DNA of 64,000 nucleotides. It comes from Desulfobulbus propionicus (GTDB lineage Bacteria; Desulfobacterota; Desulfobulbia; Desulfobulbales; Desulfobulbaceae). The notes beneath the pieces were generated by a model. The model was given only the letters and a program-made list of their open reading frames with translations, did no database searches and was not told where the DNA came from. This document shows, in pieces, positions 1 to 8,804 of the stretch. Position 1 is the stretch's first letter; each line of letters opens with the position of its first letter. The stretch spans positions 81,271-145,270 of the forward strand of contig PDTD01000008.1 in NCBI GenBank assembly GCA_002748755.1, read 5' to 3'. The translations under genes were made by a program, and so were the position numbers.

Positions 1-1506
1 ATGAAAAGCAAAGAAAACGGCAGTCTGATACTCACAATAGCCTCTCCGGTTCTTGAACAGGATAAAGTCGCTGGGGTGTTTTATATTGTCGTGGACATGG
101 ATAGTTTTAATTCCAAGTTTATCTACAAGATAAAAATAGGCAACACAGGCTATGCCTCAATGACTAATAAGGAAGGCGTCGTCCTAGCGCATCGCAATAA
201 AGAGGACATCATGCAAAAACGCATCACTGACTTTAGTTTTGGCAGTAATATCCTGACTGACCATCATGGTGTCTTCCATTACAGCTGGCAGGACACTGAT
301 AAAGTTTTAGCGTTTCAGACCTTGGATGAGATGGGATGGAAAGTACTTCTTTCTATCAATGAGGACGAAATATATGCTGAGATCAACAAACTGGGTAAAC
401 TGAGCCTCACCCTGGTGGCTTCCGTGGTAGCCATTGCCGCCCTTATTATTTTTCTTATTGCCAACTCCGTAGCCAAACCAATTAACATGGTGGTAGAAGG
501 ACTGCGCGACGCTGCAGAAGGCGAGGGTGATCTCACCACGCGCTTAGAGGTAGTGAGCCGTGACGAGGTGGGTGAACTCGCGTCCTGCTTCAACAGCTTT
601 GTCGAAAAGGTGCAAAGTATTATAACTGACATCCAGGCCAACATCTCTACGTTGAACTTGTCAGCAGCCAGCTTGTCGAATCTTTCGCAAAACCTATCTG
701 CCGGGTCTGAAGATTCTTCTGAGCGTTCCAGCACTGTGGCTGCGGCTGCAGAAGAGATGAATGCGAACATGAACTCGGTTGCAGCGGCCTGTGAACAGGC
801 CTCGGTGAATGTCAACGTGGTTGCCTCAGCAGCGGAGGAGATGAACGCTACGGTCTCCGAGATCGCCGGGAATACTGGCAAGGCCAGGGAAGTGACCGAG
901 GATGCGGTGGATAAAACCAACTCTGCCTCCCAAAGGATGGCTGAGTTAGGGACTGCAGCTCAGGAAATCAGTAAAGTCACCGAGACTATTACCGAAATTT
1001 CCGAACAAACAAACCTGTTGGCGCTAAACGCGACCATTGAAGCGGCGCGGGCCGGTGAAGCGGGAAAAGGATTTGCCGTCGTAGCCAATGAAATCAAGGA
1101 GCTCGCCAAGCAGACGGCTGAGGCAACCCTAGAGATTCGACAACGGATCAATTCTATTCAGTCTTCGACTTCGAAGACGGTAGGGGAAATGGAACAGATA
1201 AATACGGTGATCAACAATGTGAACACCATTGTTACCACCATAGCCTCTGCGGTGGAAGAGCAGGCATTATCAACGGATGAAATTGCTTCCAATGTCGCCC
1301 AGGCTGCCCAGGGGATTGCTGAAGTGAACGAAAATGTAGCCCAGAGTTCTTCGGTTTCCGGTGAAATTTCCGCAGAAATAACCGAGGTGAGCCAGGTGGC
1401 CACTACCATCAACCTGGACAGCGAGAAGGTTAATCATCAGGCAAATGAACTGCTGACATTGTCTGATCAGCTCGAGAAGACGGTGAATCAGTTCAAGCTT
1501 CAGTAA
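1..1506 (+). CDS. Methyl-accepting chemotaxis protein (5' end cut by window)
   Basis: Chemoreceptor that passes periplasmic ligand signals to CheA/CheW. The first ~130 residues look like the distal half of a dCache-type sensor domain. A single membrane segment (about 134-155) follows, then a HAMP domain (about 156-208) and a long coiled-coil signalling domain. The conserved hairpin tip is at about residues 333-357 ([19 protein letters not shown]). A full receptor of this type would have an N-terminal membrane helix and a larger sensor domain, so the gene very probably starts upstream of the window and the ATG at position 1 is internal. The family assignment is firm; the ligand cannot be read from the sequence. 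Confidence 0.95.
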   Translation: MKSKENGSLILTIASPVLEQDKVAGVFYIVVDMDSFNSKFIYKIKIGNTGYASMTNKEGVVLAHRNKEDIMQKRITDFSFGSNILTDHHGVFHYSWQDTDKVLAFQTLDEMGWKVLLSINEDEIYAEINKLGKLSLTLVASVVAIAALIIFLIANSVAKPINMVVEGLRDAAEGEGDLTTRLEVVSRDEVGELASCFNSFVEKVQSIITDIQANISTLNLSAASLSNLSQNLSAGSEDSSERSSTVAAAAEEMNANMNSVAAACEQASVNVNVVASAAEEMNATVSEIAGNTGKAREVTEDAVDKTNSASQRMAELGTAAQEISKVTETITEISEQTNLLALNATIEAARAGEAGKGFAVVANEIKELAKQTAEATLEIRQRINSIQSSTSKTVGEMEQINTVINNVNTIVTTIASAVEEQALSTDEIASNVAQAAQGIAEVNENVAQSSSVSGEISAEITEVSQVATTINLDSEKVNHQANELLTLSDQLEKTVNQFKLQ

Positions 1507-1517
1507 CCCGCTCTTGG

Positions 1518-1554
1518 TACAGGCCTGACCTAGGAAGCTCAGGCCTGTACACCT
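1518..1554 (+). terminator. Rho-independent terminator after the chemoreceptor gene
   Basis: Perfect 11-bp inverted repeat (arms 1518-1528 and 1539-1549, core ACAGGCCTGA) begins 12 nt after the MCP stop codon and is followed by CACCTTTT. The T-run is short, so strength is uncertain. Confidence 0.7.
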
Positions 1555-1984
1555 TTTCATCAAGACTGGACCTCCCCATGATTCTTATGATTGTCAGCCT
1601 TCAAGGATGGCATAGAGAAAAGTACGTACTCACAAGAGCTGTACCCTTATTTGTTGCACCTGCTTGACACCTATAACCACTCTATGCGGCTGATCGCGAT
1701 CACTGGAAGATGGGTAAGCTGGGAGCAGGTACTGAAGAAAACAATACCATGATCGGCACCAAAAGGTCTTCATGTGCAACCACTGTCCTCTGGATGGCAC
1801 CTCCGTCGGCCAAACCGTTGGGTAGCCCGATTTTTGTCGATATTTGAGTCGGCTCACCCATAGCATATCCATCTGTTTTTGTATCTTTTTTTTCAAAGAT
1901 ACAAAATGTTCATAAGAAATTGGGGCGAGCACCGCTCCAGTGGACAAGGTGCAGACAATAAAGACATAAGAGCAACACAAAAAG
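1550..1984. other. Gene-free stretch with a MITE relic
   Basis: No convincing coding sequence is seen on either strand. The right part (about 1832-1925) is a degraded copy of the dispersed MITE family described at 60038-60157: it keeps the TTTGTCGATATTTGAGTC-like body and the right-end ACAAAATGTTCATAAGAAAT. The left part (1555-1830) shows nothing recognisable. Confidence 0.5.
1832..1925. repeat. MITE family relic, copy E (right half)
   Basis: It shares the body and right terminal segment with the complete element at 60038-60157 and with the copy at 5629-5725. The terminal CCAGGCTAG end has decayed to TTGGGGC. Confidence 0.6.
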
Positions 1985-2012
1985 CCGCCCACATTTCTGT
2001 GGGCGGTTTTTT
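1985..2012 (-). terminator. Bidirectional terminator downstream of tRNA-Arg
   Basis: A 9-bp perfect stem (1985-1993 with 1998-2006, CCGCCCACA/TGTGGGCGG) has T-rich flanks on both sides. It lies 8 nt past the CCA end of the tRNA-Arg gene on the minus strand. Confidence 0.85.
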
Positions 2013-2020
2013 GCTGTCTC

Positions 2021-2327
2021 TGGCACGCCAACCAGGATTCGAACCTGGGACCTACGGCTTAGCTTACCACTTCGGATTTCCCCGCCCTGCCTACTCACAG
2101 GTTCGTGGTCTGGACTATCCCTTCATCGTATTCAGAGAAATTCTGAACGTAGATGCCAACCGTCTAGTCTCTACACCTTCCCGCTGTTTCTGGCGGGCTT
2201 GGCTCGGGATTGCCATTTTGCTTCTAACAATACAGGTTTCCCCGAATTTGGCTGGTTCTACTCTTGAGGTTTCCCCCAAGGCACTCCAATTGAAGGCCGT
2301 TGCTCTATCCAGCTGAGCTATTGGCGC
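2021..2327 (-). tRNA. tRNA-Arg (UCU), interrupted by a group I intron
   Basis: The two exons (2293-2327 and 2021-2062) join into a 77-nt tRNA with encoded CCA. The acceptor stem is GCGCCAA/TTGGCGT with a G1-U72 pair, the D-stem GCTC/GAGC, the anticodon stem ACGGC/GCCGT, and the T-arm CCAGG-TTCGAAT-CCTGG. The spliced anticodon loop reads CTTCTAA, giving anticodon TCT. A20, C35, U36 and discriminator G73 all fit arginine identity. The 230-nt insertion sits between anticodon bases 34 and 35, so ordinary tRNA finders are likely to miss or mis-call the gene. A decoding tRNA for AGA codons requires accurate splicing. Cloverleaf and exon boundaries are read directly from the sequence. Confidence 0.93.
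2063..2292 (-). ncRNA. Group I (IC3-like) self-splicing intron in tRNA-Arg
   Basis: The 5' exon ends in U and the intron ends in G, as group I chemistry requires. A short P1 with the U-G wobble forms between the exon CUU and an internal GAG. Blocks that match the Azoarcus tRNA-Ile group IC3 intron from memory are visible in order: AGTGCCTTGGGGGAAACC, CCAAATTCGGGGAAACCT, GGCAATCCCGAGCCAAGC, GAAGGTGTAGAGACTAGACG (with the G-binding P7 strand) and GGATAGTCCAGACCACGAA (the other P7 strand). There is no open reading frame for a homing endonuclease, so the element is a minimal ribozyme. Insertion between positions 34 and 35 is the same site as the cyanobacterial tRNA-Leu(UAA) intron. Confidence 0.93.
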
Positions 2328-2343
2328 GTACTTTTACCGGGTG

Positions 2344-2372
2344 ATTTTACTTGAGTTGCGGCCTAAAGGCAA
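2344..2372 (-). promoter_or_regulatory. Sigma-70 type promoter for tRNA-Arg
   Basis: On the minus strand TTGCCT (2367-2372) and TAAAAT (2344-2349) are separated by exactly 17 nt. Transcription would start about 10 nt before the mature 5' end at 2327. Confidence 0.6.
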
Positions 2373-2427
2373 GGGTTTCAAGACATAAAACCACAACGAC
2401 AGGGATGTCCGCCTCAGACTCAAACAG

Positions 2428-4749
2428 CTACCTCGTTCTTCCAGATTTTTCCCAGATTGTCCCACCGACCGTGTCAAGAACTGTAACTCCCTGTCGCAAC
2501 AACTCTTCCCGGACAGAATCAGCAGCGACCCAGTCTTTGATTTGACGGGCTTGCTCACGCTGTCTGATTAGTTTATCGATCTCCGGTGTCAACGGGTATT
2601 CTTCCAGCTGCATAATGCCCAATGTTCGATCAATGGTCTGCAGGACTTCCAGGACATCTTTTTTCTGCTTACGGTCCAGTTGCCTATCCTGCAGCACGGG
2701 ATTCAGCTTTTTTATAAACAGAAACAGAGCGCCCAACGCACCGGAAATATTTAGGTCATCATCCATTGCCTCAGTAAACTGTTGCTCCAGTGCACTGATA
2801 TAGGCAGCAACCCTGGGATGGGGCAACCCTACAGACAGGCACACGAGTTTCCTGGTAAAGGCATCAAGCCTCTTTAAAGAAGTGACAGCGCTTTCCAATC
2901 GTTTGAAGGAAAAATGAAACGGTTTACTGTAGTGGACCTTTTGGAGCATAAACCGCAGGTCTCGGGCTGTGAAGCCCCGCTCCAGAATATCATTCAGGGT
3001 GACGATGTTACCGGCGTCTTGCGACATTTTCCTGCCACCGCGCAAGACAAGCCCCGAGTGTATCCAAAAATTGGCCAAAGCCTTTCCTGTCAGCGCCTCT
3101 GCAATGGCTATCTCATTTTCATGATGGGGAAAGATGAGGTCCTGACTGGCCGTATGAATATCAAGGGTCTCTCCCAGATACCTGGTCGACATGGCAGAGC
3201 ATTCAATATGCCATCCCGGCCGAACATTTCCCCAGTCTGTCTCAAAAAAAATACCTCTTTTTAATTCCGCAAGCGTTGAACGCTTGAGCAAGGTGAAGTC
3301 ACGGGGATTATCTTTCTCATAATTATCCAAATCCACGGTCCGGCCAACCCTGATTTTGCTCAAATCCACCCTGCTGAGCCGTCCATACTTTTTAAACTTG
3401 GAAATATCAAAATAGATTGAGCCGAGTTTTTCGTAGGCATACCCCTTATGAATCAGTTTATGGGTGATCTCCAGCATGTCCTCGACATGTTCTGAAGCTA
3501 GAGGATATCCGGTGGCAGGCAGGACAGATAGCATCTCAGCCGCTTGGTGAAACTCCTGGATATACTGACCGGTAAATTCCTTAAGACTGAGTCCAGAAGC
3601 CTCAGCACCGGCGATGGTATTGTCATCGAGATCAGTAATGTTCATGTAGGATTCGACGTTATACCCCCTGAAACCAAGGTAACGCACAAGCATATCCGAC
3701 ACCACCAGACGCCGTAGGTGCGCAACGTTGGGCGGCTCATACGCTGTCGGCCCACAAGAATACAGAGTAACGCGCTCTTTACTGACCGGTTCGAACACTT
3801 CTTTCTTGCGGGTCATGGTATTATAAAAACGAAGTTGTAAAGCCTCTTTGGTGGTCTTCTGCTCCTGCACAAAAAGAGGTGTACTCAGGTAACGCTCACC
3901 ACCATCGGGCAAAACGACTACCACCAATCCCTGCTCCATCTCATGGGCTCGTGCAATACCGGCAAAAACCCCTGCACCACCACTCATTCCAGCAAAAATC
4001 CCTTCTTCAGCGGCGAGCCTGCGGACAGTCGCAAAGGCATCCTCATCAGCGACATTGATGATGGCATGGGGCAAGCTCTTATCAAAAATACCAGGCCGAT
4101 ACGACTCCTTCATATTTTTTAATCCCTGGATCTTGTGCCCCAGGTACGGTTCAATGGCCGTTACACGTACTGCAGGGTGATACTCCCGAAACCATTTTGA
4201 CAGCCCCATTGCTGTCCCGGATGTACCGAGAGTGACAACGACATCGGTTACCTGACCGGCTGTCTGGTCCCAAATCTCTGGTCCGGTACTGTTGTAATGG
4301 GCCATCCAATTGGCGGGATTGTTATACTGATCGGCAAGGAAATAGCGTTCAGGGTGCTCCCTGGCAAGAGAATACGCCTTCTCAATGGCCCCATCCGTGG
4401 CCCGTTCGGCCGGGGTAAGAATTAATTCAGCTCCATATGCCTGCATAATGAGGCGGCGTTCTATAGAGGCCGACTCTGGCATGATCAACTGGCAACGATA
4501 CTGTTTGGCTGCACACACCATAGCCATGCCGATACCGGTATTACCACTGGTCGCTTCCAGAAGAATTTTATCCCGGGTCAACTCTCCACTTTTCTCGGCA
4601 GCTTCCACCATGGACAGGGCAACTCTGTCTTTTATTGAGCCTCCCGGATTACTTGACTCAAGCTTGACAAGCAAAGGAACACTGGTTTCAGAGGTCATCC
4701 GCTGCAATGCAACCAGCGGGGTATTGCCAATGAGTTCTGTTATTTTCAT
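2428..4749 (-). CDS. Fusion of cysteine synthase (CysK) and cysteinyl-tRNA synthetase (CysS)
   Basis: The 773-residue single chain joins O-acetylserine sulfhydrylase (1-300) to a class I CysRS (about 305-773). The CysK half keeps the PLP lysine (K40 in GGSIKDR), TSGNTG (67-72) and GTSGT (175-179). The CysRS half keeps the zinc ligands: Cys of SCGPT (332), Cys of WHIECS, and His/Glu of PHHENE. The two catalytic signatures are odd: HIGH reads NVAH (341-344) and KMSKS reads KMSQD (574-578). The start is placed at 4749, not the longer frame at 4806, because AGAAGG precedes it and the CysK N-terminus (MKITELIGNTPLV) begins there. The fusion would couple cysteine synthesis to its charging. Whether the synthetase half is fully active is open. 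Confidence 0.92.
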   Translation of the reverse strand: MKITELIGNTPLVALQRMTSETSVPLLVKLESSNPGGSIKDRVALSMVEAAEKSGELTRDKILLEATSGNTGIGMAMVCAAKQYRCQLIMPESASIERRLIMQAYGAELILTPAERATDGAIEKAYSLAREHPERYFLADQYNNPANWMAHYNSTGPEIWDQTAGQVTDVVVTLGTSGTAMGLSKWFREYHPAVRVTAIEPYLGHKIQGLKNMKESYRPGIFDKSLPHAIINVADEDAFATVRRLAAEEGIFAGMSGGAGVFAGIARAHEMEQGLVVVVLPDGGERYLSTPLFVQEQKTTKEALQLRFYNTMTRKKEVFEPVSKERVTLYSCGPTAYEPPNVAHLRRLVVSDMLVRYLGFRGYNVESYMNITDLDDNTIAGAEASGLSLKEFTGQYIQEFHQAAEMLSVLPATGYPLASEHVEDMLEITHKLIHKGYAYEKLGSIYFDISKFKKYGRLSRVDLSKIRVGRTVDLDNYEKDNPRDFTLLKRSTLAELKRGIFFETDWGNVRPGWHIECSAMSTRYLGETLDIHTASQDLIFPHHENEIAIAEALTGKALANFWIHSGLVLRGGRKMSQDAGNIVTLNDILERGFTARDLRFMLQKVHYSKPFHFSFKRLESAVTSLKRLDAFTRKLVCLSVGLPHPRVAAYISALEQQFTEAMDDDLNISGALGALFLFIKKLNPVLQDRQLDRKQKKDVLEVLQTIDRTLGIMQLEEYPLTPEIDKLIRQREQARQIKDWVAADSVREELLRQGVTVLDTVGGTIWEKSGRTR

Positions 4750-4867
4750 ATGTACAACCTTCTCTACCGTCCAAGGGGGGGACGATAAAAACACATAATT
4801 CCGCACCCTCTCACAAGAGCGCCCCAGTACTTACACCCTCAAAAACCAAGTGTTTGGGTTTGCTGCA

Positions 4868-5308
4868 TCATTGCCCGCCAAGCTGGGAATGGGCACGCCA
4901 TAATCTATAGAGCGCATCTTGGCTGGCCGCGTCTGTCACCGACTGGACAAGCTGTTTAAACGCCCTGTCATCTTCCGAGTGCACGGGCTTAGAGGGGGAC
5001 CACCTTTTCCTTTGTCCCTCTGGCAGCCCAGAAGGGTAGAGAGCAAAGAGCATATCTTCTATGTCGGCATCAGAGGACAGACAGCGAATACGTTGCAGGG
5101 TATCCGGTTTACTCAATTGTAAACACTGCATAACAGTGGAGTTCTGGACATACACCCATAAAACATTGCGCCGAAAAAATGCAGGCATGGTCACCTGCGC
5201 AAATTTTTCACCAACCAATGCGGCCCAGTTGCTGGCAAGTTGGCACAAAGCCCATTGCCGCTGCCACATCTTTTTGACGTATACTTTTTTCAGATCTCTT
5301 TCAAGCAT
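4868..5308 (-). CDS. DUF721/DciA-like protein
   Basis: The 146-residue protein has the layout of the DUF721 family: a helical N-terminus with WAALVGEKFAQVTMPAFFR, then the beta segment NVLWVYVQNSTVMQCLQL. DciA members load or recruit the replicative helicase DnaB in bacteria lacking DnaC. The C-terminal third is variable and rich in charged residues. It lies just upstream of the cysK-cysS gene on the same strand, with a gap of about 120 nt. The family call rests on pattern recognition; the DciA role is inferred from the family. Confidence 0.7.
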   Translation of the reverse strand: MLERDLKKVYVKKMWQRQWALCQLASNWAALVGEKFAQVTMPAFFRRNVLWVYVQNSTVMQCLQLSKPDTLQRIRCLSSDADIEDMLFALYPSGLPEGQRKRWSPSKPVHSEDDRAFKQLVQSVTDAASQDALYRLWRAHSQLGGQ

Positions 5309-6058
5309 TCATCCTCCCTTTCCCCACCACAGTCATCCCTTGATTGGTTGCATGGACCTCACCACAAGCCGTCACCGAAAACAACAATGCACTGGGAACC
5401 ATGGGGTTATGAAAAAAGCGAATACTGTGACAGCCATATTTAGGTCAGATTTTGCAGCAGAGATTGTACTGAACCACCGGGGCTGTTCAAGCAGGGCCTA
5501 GCCCGGATCCCCCATCAGTGCAGACGGTGTCAGGTTGGCCATTCTTGGTGCCTCATTGTATGTGGGTACATGTGTTGCCAAAATACTGCCGATGATGGTA
5601 CCGCCTGGGCTGATCTTGGGTACAAACTGTGTCGAAATGTGAGCCTGCTCACGGACAACACATAAATCTATTTTTGGCTCTTTTTTCTCAAATAAGACAA
5701 GATGTTCATGAGAAATCCAGGCTACCCTCTATGTGAGATGTATCAATAGGATGTATTGTAACACTCTTGCAGCCAGGCAGAAAGGCTTTTCACCTGCATT
5801 TTTTCTATGCAGAGACATCCCCTTGGCCCCATGAGCTTTTCAGGAAAAAATACTCTTAACTATTTAATAATAAATAAAATACAGATAAGAACAAAAGACA
5901 AGGCGACAACGAGTTCACTCTAGTGAGGTAAAAAATACACCAGGGTTCAACCCAGGCGGCACCATCTTCGGCTGTCTTTTGGCAGCAAAAAGAGGATGGT
6001 AACATGCGCTGACAAAAACTTCGAATCTGGCACCGCCAGAGCTGATCACAAATCCGGG
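5309..6058. other. Gene-free stretch with a MITE relic
   Basis: No supported gene. The middle (about 5520-5725) holds two repeat modules shared with 54573-54777. The remainder (5726-6058) is AT-rich in its first half; the imperfect repeat ACCATCTTC...GAGGATGGT (about 5970-6002) could form part of the glnA transcript end. Confidence 0.5.
5520..5725. repeat. MITE family relic, copy D
   Basis: The right part (5629-5725) matches the complete element at 60038-60157, ending GATGTTCATGAGAAATCC then AGGCTA. The left part (5520-5628, with GTGGGTACATGTGTTGCCAAAA and CTGCCGATGATG) matches the region before copy F at 54573-54683. This suggests a longer family member with an extra internal module. Confidence 0.65.
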
Positions 6059-7387
6059 CTAATAATTCTCAAGGTACGTTCTCAACTCCCAGTCTGTCAC
6101 CGCGGTACGAAATGCATCCCACTCCTTTTCTTTCCCTTCTATGTATTTGGTAAAGATGTGATCCCCAAGGGCCTCTTGAGCAATAGTGCTGGCCTTCAAC
6201 TCTTGAATAGCCTCATGCAGATTGACAGGCAGGCTTTCGATAGAGGCCGCTTCTTTCTCTGCAGGGGTCATTTCAAAAATATCCTGATCCACTGAGCAAG
6301 GTGCTTCCAAGTTGTTCTTAATGCCATCAAGACCGCAAGCCAGCATCATAGCAAAGGCGAGATATGGATTGCAGGAAGGATCTGGACAACGAACCTCAGT
6401 TCGTGTCCCCAGACCACGTGAAGCAGGGATGCGAATCAAAGCGGAACGGTTTGAAGCAGACCAGGCGACGTACACAGGCGCTTCATATCCGGCTACAAGC
6501 CGCTTGTAGCTGTTCACCAAGGGATTGGTCACAGCCACAAATCTTTTTGCATTTTTAGAAATGCCGGCAATGAACTTATAGGCAGTTGCACTTAATTGCA
6601 GGGGACCGTTTTCGTCATAAAAGGCATTGGTGCCATCCAGGTGAAACAAAGACAGGTTAGTGTGCATGCCGGAACCATTAATACCGAAAATTGGTTTTGG
6701 CATAAAAGTGGCGTGCAGCCCGAACTCCGAAGCGATAGAGCGCACAACCCACTTATAGGTTATGGTATTGTCTGCGGCTGCCAGAGCATCGGCGTACTTG
6801 AAGTTGATCTCATGCTGTCCTTCAGCGACCTCATGGTGGGAGGCTTCGATCTCAAACCCCATCTCTTCTAAGGTCTCTATAATTTTCCGGCGGCAGTTGA
6901 TGCCCGCATCCTGGGGATCAACATCAAAATACCCTGCAACATCTTGTGTGTCGGTGGTTGCAAAGCCCTCCTCGTCTTGGTCAAAAAGAAAAAATTCACA
7001 CTCAGTCCCCACATTCATGGTATAGCCCATCTTCCTGGTCTCAGCCAAAACACGCTTCAGATTGTTGCGCGGACAGCCTTCAAAAGGTGTTCCGTCAGAC
7101 TTGTATATGTCGCAGATAATGCGCGCCGCGTTGCTGCCTTCCCGGTCCCTCCAGGGTAGTACGGTAAAGCTATCGAAATCCGGCTTCAGGTACATGTCTG
7201 ATTCATTAATCCGCACAAAACCGTCAATGGAGGAACCGTCAAACATCATTTTGCCATCCAGGGCTTTTTCAATTTGGCTTCTGGGAATGGCAACATTTTT
7301 CATAAATCCAAAAATATCAACGAACTGCAACCGAAAAAAATGCAGGTTTTTTTCTTCTACAATTTTCATTATTTCATCTCTTGTCAT
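6059..7387 (-). CDS. glnA: Glutamine synthetase, type I
   Basis: Makes glutamine from glutamate, ammonia and ATP in the cytoplasm. The 442-residue length fits the short GSI-alpha group. Visible signatures are [11 protein letters not shown], the metal and glutamate-site block [13 protein letters not shown], and the ATP-site block [20 protein letters not shown] followed by RIPASRG. The adenylylation-loop tyrosine motif (NLYDLPPEE in enterobacterial GlnA) is not seen, which suggests control other than by GlnE. AGGAGAGG stands 5 nt before the ATG. Several hundred gene-free bases upstream may hold its control region. Confidence 0.97.
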   Translation of the reverse strand: MTRDEIMKIVEEKNLHFFRLQFVDIFGFMKNVAIPRSQIEKALDGKMMFDGSSIDGFVRINESDMYLKPDFDSFTVLPWRDREGSNAARIICDIYKSDGTPFEGCPRNNLKRVLAETRKMGYTMNVGTECEFFLFDQDEEGFATTDTQDVAGYFDVDPQDAGINCRRKIIETLEEMGFEIEASHHEVAEGQHEINFKYADALAAADNTITYKWVVRSIASEFGLHATFMPKPIFGINGSGMHTNLSLFHLDGTNAFYDENGPLQLSATAYKFIAGISKNAKRFVAVTNPLVNSYKRLVAGYEAPVYVAWSASNRSALIRIPASRGLGTRTEVRCPDPSCNPYLAFAMMLACGLDGIKNNLEAPCSVDQDIFEMTPAEKEAASIESLPVNLHEAIQELKASTIAQEALGDHIFTKYIEGKEKEWDAFRTAVTDWELRTYLENY

Positions 7388-8180
7388 ACATCCTCTCCTG
7401 ATATCTCAATAAATTAATACACCAATCCATAGACCGGATTCCTCATCAAGAATGCTTGTTGCAGAGCAAGGAGCTGGGCAGATAGATCAAGCAAGCACCA
7501 CAAGCATCCTGCAACCAAAAACCTGCAGAACAATCTCTTCCCCCTTGAGGCGGCTGTTCTCGTTTATGACGAAAATCAATCTCTATTCTGGTCATACACC
7601 AGGGGGGCCCCTATCAAGCAGGCTGCGGCAAAAAAAAACTCATGAGGCATACGTCGAACACCTTGGGTATCATAAATGAAGAGCACTCCCCCTCCTCCCT
7701 GCGAGAATGCGCAACCAGACTACCGGCACAACCCATGGCATCCCGGCTCCTTTCCTACTCAACCCGTCAAAGCAGGCACATCTCTCCAGGCCCTGGGTTC
7801 GCTATCGTACATTGACCTGCATCATTCAAACAACATACCAAAAACGTGGCTATCAAAATAATGATTTGATATAACAACATAAGTATCCCACAACCTCAAT
7901 AATTATCACCCCAAAAAACTACATTTTTGTAAACCCTCAAACAAAAAACTACATTTTTGTAAACTTAAGAAACCGTACAAGGATATTTGACAAAGCCATA
8001 CCAGAACTGTACAATCCTTTCAATATGCTCCATCATAGTTCCTAATAACGTAGTGATTATGGGGACGAACCGCTCCGAAATGACACAGGCATGCAACAAG
8101 ATTATTCTGTTTGATTACATTGCCAAATTGCATCACGACAGCGATCAGAGCCAGAACACTTGTTCTCAACAGGCGAACGT
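7388..8180. other. Gene-free divergent region between glnA and the PilZ gene
   Basis: Nearly 800 nt without a supported gene. I looked for a sigma-54 type GG-N10-GC element ahead of glnA and did not find a convincing one. The part next to the PilZ gene becomes AT-rich and contains the two 23-bp direct repeats at 7912-7964. Confidence 0.5.
7912..7964. repeat. Two 23-bp direct repeats, 30-bp period
   Basis: The sequence CAAAAAACTACATTTTTGTA plus AAC occurs identically at 7912-7934 and 7942-7964. Each copy contains the palindrome TACATTTTTGTA. Spacing of nearly three helical turns and position ~215 nt ahead of the PilZ gene fit paired binding sites for a dimeric regulator; this is inference. 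Confidence 0.6.
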
Positions 8181-8528
8181 GTGAATAACGAAAGACGAAA
8201 CCATAACAGACCGGAATCAATTAAACTGCTTGATTATTACCTCATTGATGATCAAGGCAGGCAGGAAAACTATTCCATGGCCAGAACCTTAAATGTGAGT
8301 GCAGGGGGGGTTCTTATAGAAACCCATCAGTCTTTACCCAAAGGGCAGCAGATCATGGTCACTATAGGGCTAGATGAGGACCTGGTTGACGTTACGGGAA
8401 CAGTTATCTACTCTCGCGAGGAATCAGGACGTTTCCACAGCGGTATTAAATTCTTCAAAGTCGCCGACAAAGACCAGAGGATTCTCACAAAATACATTGC
8501 AATGTTTGATTCCCTCACTGAGGAGTAA
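8181..8528 (+). CDS. PilZ domain protein
   Basis: Small single-domain c-di-GMP receptor candidate, about 115 residues. The RxxxR-type motif is at the N-terminus (ERRNHNR) and the second motif appears as NVSAGGVLIE, the usual N/DxSxxG strand. The GTG at 8181 is preferred because ACAGG lies 8-13 nt upstream and it starts right before the R-rich motif; a TTG at 8160 in the same frame would add seven residues. It stands alone, divergent from glnA, so its output partner is unknown. Confidence 0.85.
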   Translation: MNNERRNHNRPESIKLLDYYLIDDQGRQENYSMARTLNVSAGGVLIETHQSLPKGQQIMVTIGLDEDLVDVTGTVIYSREESGRFHSGIKFFKVADKDQRILTKYIAMFDSLTEE

Positions 8529-8804
8529 GGCAGCATCCGATCACAAAACACCTGCTCTCAGCGCTCCATCTGTCAACGCACACCCTTCCTGCATAGGCCT
8601 GCTAGTTCCGATTTTGTATCAGCGCAGACGGTATCAAGTGCAACAGCTTTAGGTAGGGCATAACAATTGAGTCTCTGGGCGGCCAACTGCCGAGGATAGG
8701 GTGCAGACCGAACTGACCTCCGCCACTGGCATCACCTCTCTGTTGTCCAACTGCTTGTTCTCTCAGACGACAAACTCTATGCATGAGCATTTCGGAAAAG
8801 CCTC

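Noticed and set aside
1879-2316. A 145-codon plus-strand frame across the tRNA-Arg intron
   Set aside because: It is the complement of the tRNA exons and ribozyme core, so it is fortuitous.
7388-7520. Sigma-54 promoter for glnA
   Set aside because: No GG-N10-GC pair with acceptable context was found on the minus strand.
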